Shown piece by piece: positions 25,755 to 33,333 of a DNA stretch of 64,000 nt. Source of the stretch: Tenacibaculum sp. MAR_2010_89 (lineage in GTDB: Bacteria > Bacteroidota > Bacteroidia > Flavobacteriales > Flavobacteriaceae); contig NZ_FNUB01000005.1 of the NCBI RefSeq assembly GCF_900105985.1, positions 1,426,001-1,490,000 of the forward strand, read 5' to 3'. A program made the position numbers and the translations under genes. Every line of letters begins with the position of its first letter. Within the stretch, counting starts at the first letter, position 1. The notes beneath the pieces are model-generated. The model saw only the letters and a program-made list of their open reading frames with translations, was not told the origin of the DNA and did no database searches.

Positions 25755-26636
25755 TTATTTTTTTATTCTTTGTTCTCTCGCATCTAAAATTAAACAAGTT
25801 ATCGCAATAGCTCCTAATACTAAATAAATAATCCAATGTGGTTCCTCTACGACAATACGATACAAATGTTGTTCAAAAGAGCCAAGTTCGTTCAATTCTA
25901 TTTGCGCTGTAAAATCAAAAGCAGGTAAGATGATTAAGGTTGAAAGTAATGACATTGTTGACCAAAATCCTCTATAAAATCTACGTTTTGGGTTTAGTAT
26001 TAAAACGAAAATAGTCACTCCAAATCCAATAATAACTTCGTCAATATATTCTGGGTTTGATTGAATGATTTTATAAACTATAACTGAAATTAAACCAGAT
26101 AGAACTGCAATTCCTTCCCAAGGTATTTCGTAACCAAATAAAAGCGTATTATCAGTTATCGTAACATAGCGTCTTTTTTTATTAAATCCATCTATTGGTA
26201 GTCCGTTATTTTTGAATTCGTCTTTTAAGCTTTTCGCTTCATTTTTGTCATATTTACTAATGAATGCTTGTATAGATGAGTATGCTTTTTTTGATGGTTT
26301 AGGAATTGTTACGCCATATTTTAGTTTATAAAACTTTAGAGATTGCCAATGTTTGTTTATTGTCGTTGAAATAGATATGGCATCGTCTACCTTACTCTTA
26401 ACTATATTACTGTTTGAGTCGAAAGATGTAGTACTATATTCATTAATAGACCTTGAAAAGATTCCAAAATAATCTACAGCTGATGTGTGTAAGTCATTTA
26501 ACCTTTCCTGAACTTCAGTTTTAGTTATATCGTCGCTTTTGAGATAGGTTAATATATTTTTCGTTTGAAGACGAAATTCACTTCTAGCATCAGAAATTTC
26601 ATCTTCAAAATCAGTAATATTTTCTTTTTTCGCCAA
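25755..26636 (-). CDS. Predicted membrane protein of a two-gene cassette
   Basis: A 293-aa protein I do not recognise. The N-terminal half is soluble and charged (NITDFEDEISDARSEFRLQT). The C-terminal half has membrane segments near residues 177-190 (AVLSGLISVIVYKII), 200-215 (VIIGFGVTIFVLIL), 228-242 (MSLLSTLIILPAF) and 268-285 (WIIYLVLGAIAITCLIL). The frame opens with TTG (26636-26634) directly after the upstream stop, giving TAATTG. No ATG exists before residue about 227, so a TTG start with coupling is the best reading. Confidence 0.6.
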   Translation of the reverse strand: MAKKENITDFEDEISDARSEFRLQTKNILTYLKSDDITKTEVQERLNDLHTSAVDYFGIFSRSINEYSTTSFDSNSNIVKSKVDDAISISTTINKHWQSLKFYKLKYGVTIPKPSKKAYSSIQAFISKYDKNEAKSLKDEFKNNGLPIDGFNKKRRYVTITDNTLLFGYEIPWEGIAVLSGLISVIVYKIIQSNPEYIDEVIIGFGVTIFVLILNPKRRFYRGFWSTMSLLSTLIILPAFDFTAQIELNELGSFEQHLYRIVVEEPHWIIYLVLGAIAITCLILDAREQRIKK

Positions 26637-26888
26637 TTAACTTGGATTTTTAAGAGTGTCTATTATTTGGTCAATTAAATTGTTTATATCACTATTGTCA
26701 TAAGATTCTTTAATTATGAATAACTCTTTTCCAGTAACAATTGTTACAATTTTTTGAAGAGAGGCAATTGTTCTTCCACTTTTTGGTAAAGCTTGAATTA
26801 ATCTTCCAATTTTTGAAAATTCACTATCTGATAGCTGATAATCAGATAATCCAACAACTTTTTTAAATTTAATTTTTAATTCATTCAT
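26637..26888 (-). CDS. Unknown small protein, first gene of the cassette pair
   Basis: An 83-aa soluble protein with pattern MNELKIKFKKVVGLSDYQLSD...IGRLIQALPKSGRTIASLQKIV, helical and of unknown function. Its stop codon is followed without a gap by the TTG start of the membrane-protein gene, so the two act as one unit. Palindrome F begins 18 bp upstream of its ATG. Confidence 0.6.
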   Translation of the reverse strand: MNELKIKFKKVVGLSDYQLSDSEFSKIGRLIQALPKSGRTIASLQKIVTIVTGKELFIIKESYDNSDINNLIDQIIDTLKNPS

Positions 26889-26906
26889 ATTAGTTCGTTT
26901 TAATTA

Positions 26907-27034
26907 TTGCCAACGTTTAAGGATATGAAAAGTTGCGAATTTTAGTTCGGAAGTTTTCATAGCTTTTTTAAGTATCAAATTTAGTAAAATATTTGAAACC
27001 AGTAAGAATGTAGCAATTTTTTATATGTATTGTT
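26907..27034. repeat. Palindromic intergenic repeat F (recombinase-proximal)
   Basis: Left arm gccaacgtttaaggatatg followed by aaaagttgcg. The right arm on the minus strand is gtaacaatacatataaaaaa then ttgctac. The interior ttaagtatcaaatttagta matches the tttaagcacctaatttagta of repeat D and the equivalent of E. No gene can be supported inside it. Confidence 0.7.
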
Positions 27035-27878
27035 ACCCTTTTTAGTGCTACACAAACCAAATGTAAAACCAAAGCCATACTAAATACTCCTAAAACCAAC
27101 CGAGGCAGAACGCTAGCCTTAACTATATAAACAGAAAACACCTTTAATTTTAAAAAATTAAACATGGAAGATATACTAAACCATAAAGCGTTTAGGTTGG
27201 TACATAATTTTATACACCAACACCTTTTTTGGAATAAGAACGAGGCAGAACGCCAGCCTATAATTTTTCAATTACAAACTACATATTCAATATTTTCAAC
27301 ATATTTTTAAATGAACAGAGAACACTTTGGCGTTTAGTTCCCAAAAAAGGATATCAATCTAATAATTTGCTAAATAAGCGATACTTTTAAAATACTTTCT
27401 TGAGCTTTTTAGTAATCTCAAGTTTCATTCAGCACTATTAATGGTAACTCGTTATATAGATAACAAAGTTCTCGTTTATTGGGGTGTAGTTCCGGATAAA
27501 AGGAACTTTAGGTAAATTTATACATAGCATATAAGGTTACTTTACGGGTATCCTTAGTGCTTTATTTTTGGGAAGTATATAGCCTAAAAATGTAGATACA
27601 AAAATGAAGTATTCTTACAGTTTTTTGTGTCTCAAATTTATGAAATATTAAGTGAGTCTTCCAAAAAAAACAGCTAAAAGGGGGCAATTTGCTTACTGAG
27701 TACAAAATCCCCTCACCCCATAGTACAAATTTTAAGCATTAATTTATACTGTTCTCATGTTTTGTGTCTGTGTTAAATTATTGTTTTATAGGTTTTTGAG
27801 GTGTTTTTTTCTTATTAGAGAACAAAGAGAACAGTTTTTTTTAAAAATAATAAAGCTACTACGTGAAAGTTTTACAAG
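27035..27878. other. Gene-free stretch between array and recombinase
   Basis: I see no credible coding sequence on either strand here. It contains two 19-bp direct repeats (listed separately). There is a hairpin aggttggt...accaacacct (27192-27222 region). An inverted pair actgttctc (27748-27756) and gagaacagt (27827-27835) lies close to the recombinase stop. The last could be recombinase arm sites; that is a guess. Confidence 0.5.
27101..27259 (+). repeat. Pair of 19-bp direct repeats exactly 140 bp apart
   Basis: cgaggcagaacgctagcct at 27101-27119 and cgaggcagaacgccagcct at 27241-27259 differ at one base. GC-rich against a very AT-rich background, and not inside a gene. Confidence 0.8.
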
Positions 27879-29081
27879 TTAACTGCCTAAATTAATAATG
27901 TTATCCATTTTGTTTATCTCTTCATTTAATATTGAATCAACTATGTGAACATAAATCATTGTTTCTCGAATGTTGGAATGCCCTAAGGTTTTTTGTAGGT
28001 TTTCAATTCTTCCTCCAGAAATCAGGTAATTAGTAGCGAAAGTATGTCTAGCTACATGAAAAGTTAAGTGCTTTTTAATATTGCAAGCTTTAGCTATACA
28101 TTTTAACTCTCTATTAATATGTTCATTGGTATATTTTCCATCAAATAGATTTCTGTAGTTGATGAATGTTTTAGCAGATTCATTTAATTTGATTTTTTGA
28201 AATTTTCCCGTTTTTTCAGATTTGAAAGCTATGAAGTCACCAATGATGTTATCAATAGTTGCGTTTTGAATATCTGAAATTCTTAATCCAGTAAAGCATG
28301 AAAATAGAAATCTATCTAAAATATTTTTACAGGATTCTGAAATGAATTTTGATTCTCTGTATTCATATAGGGTTTTTATTTCGTCTTCATTTAAAAATGT
28401 TCTGTCCCCTTTAAAAGATTTTACAGTAATGTCTTCAAAACTCAGAGTAGTTTTAATCCCTTTTTTATTGGCAATGTGTAAGTATTTTTTAAAATTCTTT
28501 AAAGTGGTTTGAATGGTTGTGTCTTTATTTTTTAAAACTTTTTTGCAGTAAACTATAAGTTCGGTAATTAGATCTTCATTTATATCATTAAATAAAATTT
28601 GTTGCCTAAACTTTTTAAGTTTTGTTAATGTTGAAAATTGTTGTCTATAGGTACCAGGTTTCAAAATATCCTTTTGCTTTTCTATTTCTTTTTCACAAAA
28701 TTTTATAAAGTCAATTTTCGAAGTAGGGTTTGTTAAATCTTCAATTAGTCTTTCAAAGGTTAAGTAGGTTTCAGATAAACGATATCTTACTGCTATTTTA
28801 TTAATATCTGCTTTCTTTTTATTTATGTATAAGTTGTAATCTTTTACAGTTTGAGATGTTCCTTTTATTAGTTGTTTACGCTCATCAAACATTTTTGGTT
28901 GTACAAAAATATCTAAAGGAATCTTTTTTCTTTTACCATCTAGGAAGAGTTGTATGTATAAAGCGCATGTTCCGTCTTTTCTAACGTAGTCCTTTTTCAT
29001 GGCTATTTTATATCTGAGTGTCCCACTCATTTTTATTGGGGAATTTAATGGGGAATTTTGGGGATAGAATAACGCTTGCAT
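27879..29081 (-). CDS. Tyrosine recombinase (phage/ICE-type integrase)
   Basis: A 400-aa site-specific recombinase with three parts: an N-terminal arm-binding domain (IAMKKDYVRKDGTCALYIQL), a SAM-like core-binding domain and the catalytic domain. Active-site residues are visible: R267 (TGLRISD), H342-x2-R345 (HVARHTFATN), H368 (LGHSNI) and nucleophile Y377 (MIYVHI). The family is typical of Bacteroidota islands and is not an integron IntI, whose extra helix and patch motif are absent. It lies just downstream of the 3' end of a tRNA-Arg, the standard insertion arrangement, and marks the right edge of the island. Confidence 0.93.
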   Translation of the reverse strand: MQALFYPQNSPLNSPIKMSGTLRYKIAMKKDYVRKDGTCALYIQLFLDGKRKKIPLDIFVQPKMFDERKQLIKGTSQTVKDYNLYINKKKADINKIAVRYRLSETYLTFERLIEDLTNPTSKIDFIKFCEKEIEKQKDILKPGTYRQQFSTLTKLKKFRQQILFNDINEDLITELIVYCKKVLKNKDTTIQTTLKNFKKYLHIANKKGIKTTLSFEDITVKSFKGDRTFLNEDEIKTLYEYRESKFISESCKNILDRFLFSCFTGLRISDIQNATIDNIIGDFIAFKSEKTGKFQKIKLNESAKTFINYRNLFDGKYTNEHINRELKCIAKACNIKKHLTFHVARHTFATNYLISGGRIENLQKTLGHSNIRETMIYVHIVDSILNEEINKMDNIINLGS

Positions 29082-29178
29082 AGGTCTTTTTTAAAAGTAG
29101 AATTTGTTGTAAAAAGTTAAAAGCGAAGATCTTACACGTTTTATAGTGTAATTTCTTCGCTTTAATTTTTGTTATTTG

Positions 29179-29252
29179 TGACCTCGACAGGATTCAAACC
29201 TGTAACCTCTTGAGCCGTAATCAAGTGCGCTATTCAGTTGCGCCACGAGGCC
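29179..29252 (-). tRNA. tRNA-Arg (anticodon ACG)
   Basis: A complete cloverleaf folds on the minus strand. The acceptor pairs are GGCCTCG/CGAGGTC with one G-U, followed by discriminator A. The D stem is GCGC/GCGC. The anticodon stem is CTTGA/TCAAG with loop TTACGGC, so the anticodon is ACG. The T stem is ACAGG/CCTGT. CCA is not encoded. The integrase gene begins about 98 bp beyond its 3' end. Confidence 0.97.
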
Positions 29253-29298
29253 GTCGTTTTGCGGGTGCAAATATACAATTCTTTTACAGTTCTAAAAA

Positions 29299-29526
29299 TT
29301 ATTTTTCAATTTCTTTTCGAAAATTTTCAATAATTTTTTTAGATGCCTCAATATCAGTGTTAAAAATGTGAAGCTCAACAACATCTCCTGTAGCTCCAAA
29401 ACCTGCTAATCTTCCAGATTCTCGTTCGTTTTTAATAATTGAGGGTATTTTATTGTCTTCTAATAATTGAGCAAGTCTGTTTACTAAGATTGCTGATCCG
29501 GTAAAAATAGAAATATGTTCTTTCAT
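29299..29526 (-). CDS. DUF2007-family small protein
   Basis: A 75-aa protein of the DUF2007 / putative signal-transducing type, with the pattern ISIFTGSAILVNRLAQLLEDN, SIIKNERESGRLAGFG and VVELHIFNTDIEASKKIIE. The fold resembles a ferredoxin-like GlnB-type domain. The biochemical role is not established. It lies just outside the island, beside the tRNA. Confidence 0.8.
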   Translation of the reverse strand: MKEHISIFTGSAILVNRLAQLLEDNKIPSIIKNERESGRLAGFGATGDVVELHIFNTDIEASKKIIENFRKEIEK

Positions 29527-29541
29527 AACTTATAGGTGTAT

Positions 29542-29694
29542 TTAGTTTAACGAATTTATTGTAACGTAAGCTCTCCATCCAATAATAGCTAATTGTAATT
29601 TTGAAGCCTTTGTAATGTCTAACTCTTTTTTGGTATAAGAAGGTAAGATAATTTTGTTAAGCTTGGCTAGTTTTTTAAATAATTGTTTTTTCAT
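29542..29694 (-). CDS. Conserved 50-aa basic protein
   Basis: A short ORF starting MKKQLFKKLAKLNKIILPSY and ending GWRAYVTINSLN. Short proteins of this pattern (KLNK.ILPS...LDL..A.K.Q.A..GWR.YV) recur in Flavobacteriia and are frequently mislabelled SsrA-binding protein. No function can be assigned. It sits between the SPFH gene and the DUF2007 gene on the same strand, about 15 bp upstream of the latter. Confidence 0.75.
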   Translation of the reverse strand: MKKQLFKKLAKLNKIILPSYTKKELDITKASKLQLAIIGWRAYVTINSLN

Positions 29695-29790
29695 TAGTTA
29701 GTTGATTTCATATCAAAAATAATGAAAATATAATTGTAAATAAACAGGACGATCTAATTCGTCCTGTTGGTAATTGATTCCTTTTCTTTT

Positions 29791-31125
29791 TTATTTCTTT
29801 TCCATCATTTTCTTGGCTAGCTCAGCGCCAATTAATGATTGTAGCAAATTCCCACTGTTTCCGTTTTTACTTCCTTCAATATATGTAGAAGGTAATTTTA
29901 AATCTTTTATCTCTTTAGCAACTCCCACTGCAGTTTTGTATTCCCATTCAGCACGTTCCTGAGGAGTTAAACCTGCACTTACTAGTTTTGCATTTTCATA
30001 GTATTGTGCATCGGCAGCTACTTTTTTACTTTTAGCTTTGAATTGTTCAACTTCATATTGTTTCTTTTCTTTTATTAAGTTGAATCCAGCTACTTTAGCT
30101 TGAGTTTCAGCTTCGATGGTTTGTTGAATTTGAATTTTTTCTAACCTAGCTCTTTCTTTAGCTTTTTCAGACTCTCCTTTAGCAACTTCTTTTTTAGCTC
30201 TATAGTATTCACGCTCTGCTTGTTGTTTTTCAAGTTGAGTTTGTGCTACCTCATTTTTTTGTAAATCTAAACGCTCGTCAAAAGATTCTTCCCAGTCAAT
30301 ACCTGTTACTTGTGCTTGGTAAATTTTTAAACCATATTGTTTTAAGGTGTTAGAATTGTCTCTGGCAATACTACCATCTGAGTTTCTTTTGATTCTAAAC
30401 TTTTTTTGTTTACTTGATTTTCCTACATTAATCTTTCTGATAGTAGTTGTATCTCCAACAATTTCATTCGTGTTTTCAGATTCATAGTATTGTTCTACTT
30501 GGTACATTCCATTTTCTAATTGATCCCTAAAATATCTATCGAAGTCTGAAGCCTGACCTGAAATGTAATCTTGAGCATCCATTAGTTTGCAGGTGTTTTT
30601 TATAGCAGCATCAATGTTTGGTAAAACTCTACCGTAAATTAATTTTGATTCGCTTCTGTTTCTGTCTGCCATGTTTAAAAAGACTTTTTCGTCGTTGATA
30701 TTGACACCTACAATAACTGAAGTGCTAATTTCTGCTTTAATTGCATCGCTGAATTCCCACTTTTGAGCCTTCCTGTTGTATATACCTTGGCTACTTTTTG
30801 GTAGTTCTACATCATCTTTTAAAATAACATCTTTTATAGATGTTTCATAAGATAGTGGTATGATTCTACCCCACCATTTTAATTTTAATCCTTGTGTGGT
30901 AATCATTTTATCACCACCAGAAACAAATTGTACTGCATAGGCTGTACCAGCTTCTGCGTAAAAGAACATTCCAGTTATAATACTCAATAAGATTCCGAGT
31001 AATGTAAATTGGATACTTCTGTTGGTGGTGAACCAATTTAAGAAGCCGTCTTTTTTAATAATTGATTTTAAAATAAGGGTGAGTAACCCAATAATAATTA
31101 ATAATATTCCTAAAAATGTTAGCAT
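29791..31125 (-). CDS. SPFH/Band 7 (prohibitin-like) membrane protein
   Basis: A 444-aa membrane-anchored protein. Two N-terminal hydrophobic segments (FLGILLIIIGLLTLILK and FTLLGILLSIITGMFFYA) precede the SPFH domain, which begins GTAYAVQFVSGGDKMITTQG. A long charged coiled coil (EVAQTQLEKQQAEREYYRAKKEVAKGESEKAKERARLEK split over residues about 300-350) and a C-terminal ELAKKMMEKK tail follow. SPFH proteins form large cage-like microdomain scaffolds. No NfeD partner gene is adjacent. Confidence 0.88.
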   Translation of the reverse strand: MLTFLGILLIIIGLLTLILKSIIKKDGFLNWFTTNRSIQFTLLGILLSIITGMFFYAEAGTAYAVQFVSGGDKMITTQGLKLKWWGRIIPLSYETSIKDVILKDDVELPKSSQGIYNRKAQKWEFSDAIKAEISTSVIVGVNINDEKVFLNMADRNRSESKLIYGRVLPNIDAAIKNTCKLMDAQDYISGQASDFDRYFRDQLENGMYQVEQYYESENTNEIVGDTTTIRKINVGKSSKQKKFRIKRNSDGSIARDNSNTLKQYGLKIYQAQVTGIDWEESFDERLDLQKNEVAQTQLEKQQAEREYYRAKKEVAKGESEKAKERARLEKIQIQQTIEAETQAKVAGFNLIKEKKQYEVEQFKAKSKKVAADAQYYENAKLVSAGLTPQERAEWEYKTAVGVAKEIKDLKLPSTYIEGSKNGNSGNLLQSLIGAELAKKMMEKK

Positions 31126-31149
31126 AATAATAGTGTGTTTAATAGTTAA

Positions 31150-31224
31150 TTAAAATAAGTACTGAATAAGTTGAATTATAAAATTTACTGCTGAGACAAT
31201 TAAATTTAAAGCAATAGTTATCAT
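31150..31224 (-). CDS. Possible 24-aa hydrophobic peptide upstream of SPFH gene
   Basis: MITIALNLIVSAVNFIIQLI then QYLF and stop: a single hydrophobic helix with no charged residue. It starts about 100 bp before the SPFH gene on the same strand. Chance is possible at this length. The region 31225-31609 upstream shows nothing else I can support. Confidence 0.35.
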   Translation of the reverse strand: MITIALNLIVSAVNFIIQLIQYLF

Positions 31225-31609
31225 TTGTTTTTTTAGTGGTTTTAGTTAATAAAAGTTGATTAATTCCAGAATTGTTTTCTCAATATATGAGAAAGAGAAT
31301 CACATCACCAAAAGTTTCAATACGATTTAATCAATTTGAATTTATAATTAAAGTTAAAAAATAATATTAAGTTTTAATATGTAGTCTAATATTCTACAGA
31401 GTAGTTTGTTTTGTTAATATTAATGTATGTTTATTGTTTTAATGTGTAATTAAATAAAGGGCGTTTTTTGTGTGTTTTAAAAAAGTAAAGGAAAATGTGT
31501 TGTTAAAGAGAGGTGAAATGGTGGTTTTGATTTTTGTGATTTGAAATAAAACTTTTTTTATTGAGAATTAGAAAGATAAAAAAAGAAGCTTTTAAGCATG
31601 TAATATCTG

Positions 31610-31641
31610 TTCGTAATTTAGATGTCAAAACCCTATCTTCG
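31610..31641 (+). promoter_or_regulatory. Bacteroidota-type promoter of the exchanger gene
   Basis: ttcg (31610-31613), 20 bp, then tatcttcg (31634-31641), close to the TTTG-N19/20-TAnnTTTG consensus of the Bacteroidota housekeeping sigma factor. It lies 15 bp before the ATG at 31657. Confidence 0.55.
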
Positions 31642-31656
31642 CACAAAAAATAATTT

Positions 31657-32598
31657 ATGAGTATTCTATATATTGTTATTGGATTAGTTTTATTAGTTCT
31701 TGGTGGGAACTGGTTGCTAAAAGCTGCAGTTGGCTTATCGCTAAAATTGAATATACCTAAAATTGTTATTGGTATGACGGTTGTTTCTTTTGCAACATCA
31801 GCACCAGAATTGATAGTAAGTATTAAATCTGCATTAGATGGAGCTACAGGTTTAGCAGTTGGTAATGTAATAGGTTCAAATATTGCAAATATTGCGTTAG
31901 TGTTGGCAATAACAATAATTTTATCGCCTATAGATGTTCAGAAGAGTTTTTATAAAACAGATTGGCCAGTAATGATGTTTGCTTCATTGTTGCTATATGT
32001 TTTTATTGTTAATGATAAAACAATTCAAACATATGAAGGAGTGATTTTATTTATTACCTTAATAGCGTTTTTGGTGTACCTTTTACGTTTTCAAAAGCAA
32101 GCTGTAGTTGATGAAATGCCTGAGGATGATGAAGAATTACCGCTATTTAAAGTAGTACTTTTTTTAGCTTTAGGTGGATTAGGTTTATGGGGAGGATCAG
32201 AGTTATTAATTGATGGAGCAAAAACGTTGGCAAAAGGATTAGGGGTAAGTGATGCTGTAATTGGTGTAACGGTGGTTTCTGTAGGAACAAGTATTCCTGA
32301 ATTAGCAGCTTCTGTTATTGCAGTTATGAAGAAAGAAAAGGCAATTTCTTTAGGGAATTTAATAGGATCGAATGTGTTTAATATTTTGGCAGTGTTAGGA
32401 ATAACAGCAATGATTACTCCTGTAGAGGTTAAGCCAGATTCATTAAGTTTGATTACTAAGGATATTTATTGGATGTTAGCTATTTCATTTGCGGTGCTTC
32501 CGTTAGTTTTTATTCCTAAAGGTATGAGGTTAGGATGGAGAGATGGAGTGTTGTTGCTAATTACTTATGTTGTGTTTGTGTATTTAGCAATTTCGTAA
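31657..32598 (+). CDS. Calcium/sodium antiporter (CaCA family, YrbG-like)
   Basis: A 313-aa inner-membrane exchanger with about ten hydrophobic helices in two inverted halves. The paired alpha-repeats are GNVIGSNIANIALVLA near residue 70 and GNLIGSNVFNILAVLG near residue 232, each preceded by a TS(A/I)PEL motif (ATSAPELIVS, GTSIPELAAS). These form the ion-binding site. The central loop is acidic (DEMPEDDEELP). Expected function: Ca2+ extrusion against Na+. A LysE exporter gene follows 26 bp downstream. Confidence 0.93.
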   Translation: MSILYIVIGLVLLVLGGNWLLKAAVGLSLKLNIPKIVIGMTVVSFATSAPELIVSIKSALDGATGLAVGNVIGSNIANIALVLAITIILSPIDVQKSFYKTDWPVMMFASLLLYVFIVNDKTIQTYEGVILFITLIAFLVYLLRFQKQAVVDEMPEDDEELPLFKVVLFLALGGLGLWGGSELLIDGAKTLAKGLGVSDAVIGVTVVSVGTSIPELAASVIAVMKKEKAISLGNLIGSNVFNILAVLGITAMITPVEVKPDSLSLITKDIYWMLAISFAVLPLVFIPKGMRLGWRDGVLLLITYVVFVYLAIS

Positions 32599-32624
32599 AT
32601 TGTAATAGTTGAAGAAGTGATGTA

Positions 32625-33257
32625 ATGAATGGAATAGAGAACTATATAGGTTTTATTGTTGCAGGGCTTTTAATGAATATAACTCCAGGGGCAGATACTG
32701 TTTATATAATTACCAGGAGCGTTGCTCAAGGAAAAAAAGCAGGTATTTATTCTGTTTTAGGAATTGGAAGCGGAGCTGTAATTCATGTTGTATTTGCTGC
32801 TTTGGGATTATCAGTAATATTAGCAAAATCAGTAATTGCTTTTACAGTTATTAAGTGGGCTGGGGCGGTTTATTTGATTTTTTTAGGTGTAAAAACCCTT
32901 TTAGATAAGTCAGGATTATTTGATAATCAAAAGGTAGATTTTGAGAAGGTAGATTTATTGAAAATATATAAACAAGGCTTTTTAACGAATTTATTAAATC
33001 CAAAAATTGCAATATTCTTTTTGTCCTTATTACCTCAGTTCATAAAAGCAGAACATACAAATAATGTACTACCTTTTTTAATTTTAGGATGCACCTTTTT
33101 ATTAACAGGAACCATTTGGTGTCTTTTCTTAGTGCATGCTGCTTCTTTTATGACAAACAGGTTAAGAAGTAATCAAAAGATAGGTAAGGTAATGAAAAAA
33201 ATAAGTGGATATGTATTTATTGGTTTAGGGCTTCAGTTGTTAATGAAGAAAAATTAA
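32625..33257 (+). CDS. LysE-family translocator (RhtB type)
   Basis: A 210-aa inner-membrane exporter of the LysE/RhtB superfamily with about six helices. The N-terminal signature FIVAGLLMNITPGADTVYII is diagnostic, followed by GSGAVIHVVFAALGLS and GFLTNLLNPKIAIFFLSLLP. Members export amino acids or homoserine lactones. The substrate cannot be told from sequence. It is probably cotranscribed with the upstream exchanger and ends at a strong terminator. Confidence 0.92.
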   Translation: MNGIENYIGFIVAGLLMNITPGADTVYIITRSVAQGKKAGIYSVLGIGSGAVIHVVFAALGLSVILAKSVIAFTVIKWAGAVYLIFLGVKTLLDKSGLFDNQKVDFEKVDLLKIYKQGFLTNLLNPKIAIFFLSLLPQFIKAEHTNNVLPFLILGCTFLLTGTIWCLFLVHAASFMTNRLRSNQKIGKVMKKISGYVFIGLGLQLLMKKN

Positions 33258-33276
33258 TAAAGTTTCATAATACTAT

Positions 33277-33316
33277 AAAAATAAAACACCTCGCAATTTG
33301 CGAGGTGTTTTATTTT
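33277..33316. terminator. Strong bidirectional terminator
   Basis: Long perfect stem with loop att: aaaataaaacacctcgca against tgcgaggtgttttatttt, between convergent LysE and glutamine synthetase genes. Confidence 0.92.
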
Positions 33317-33333
33317 TATAGATAAAATCTAAT

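Noticed and set aside
18331..27037. Calling the palindromes true attC sites
   Set aside because: The ends do not fit the strict GTTRRRY/RYYYAAC boxes, and D, E and F share internal sequence, which classical attC sites usually do not. Kept as attC-like or MITE-like only.
26968..27165. 65-codon minus-strand ORF
   Set aside because: It runs across the right arm of palindrome F and into the gene-free stretch, has low-complexity composition, and lacks any domain-like pattern.
27879..29081. Calling the recombinase an integron IntI
   Set aside because: It has a phage-type arm-binding N-terminus and normal catalytic spacing, without the additional IntI helix, and lies beside a tRNA.
29774..29962. 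Plus-strand ORF over the SPFH gene end
   Set aside because: Antisense to conserved SPFH C-terminal codons; composition is that of a shadow frame.
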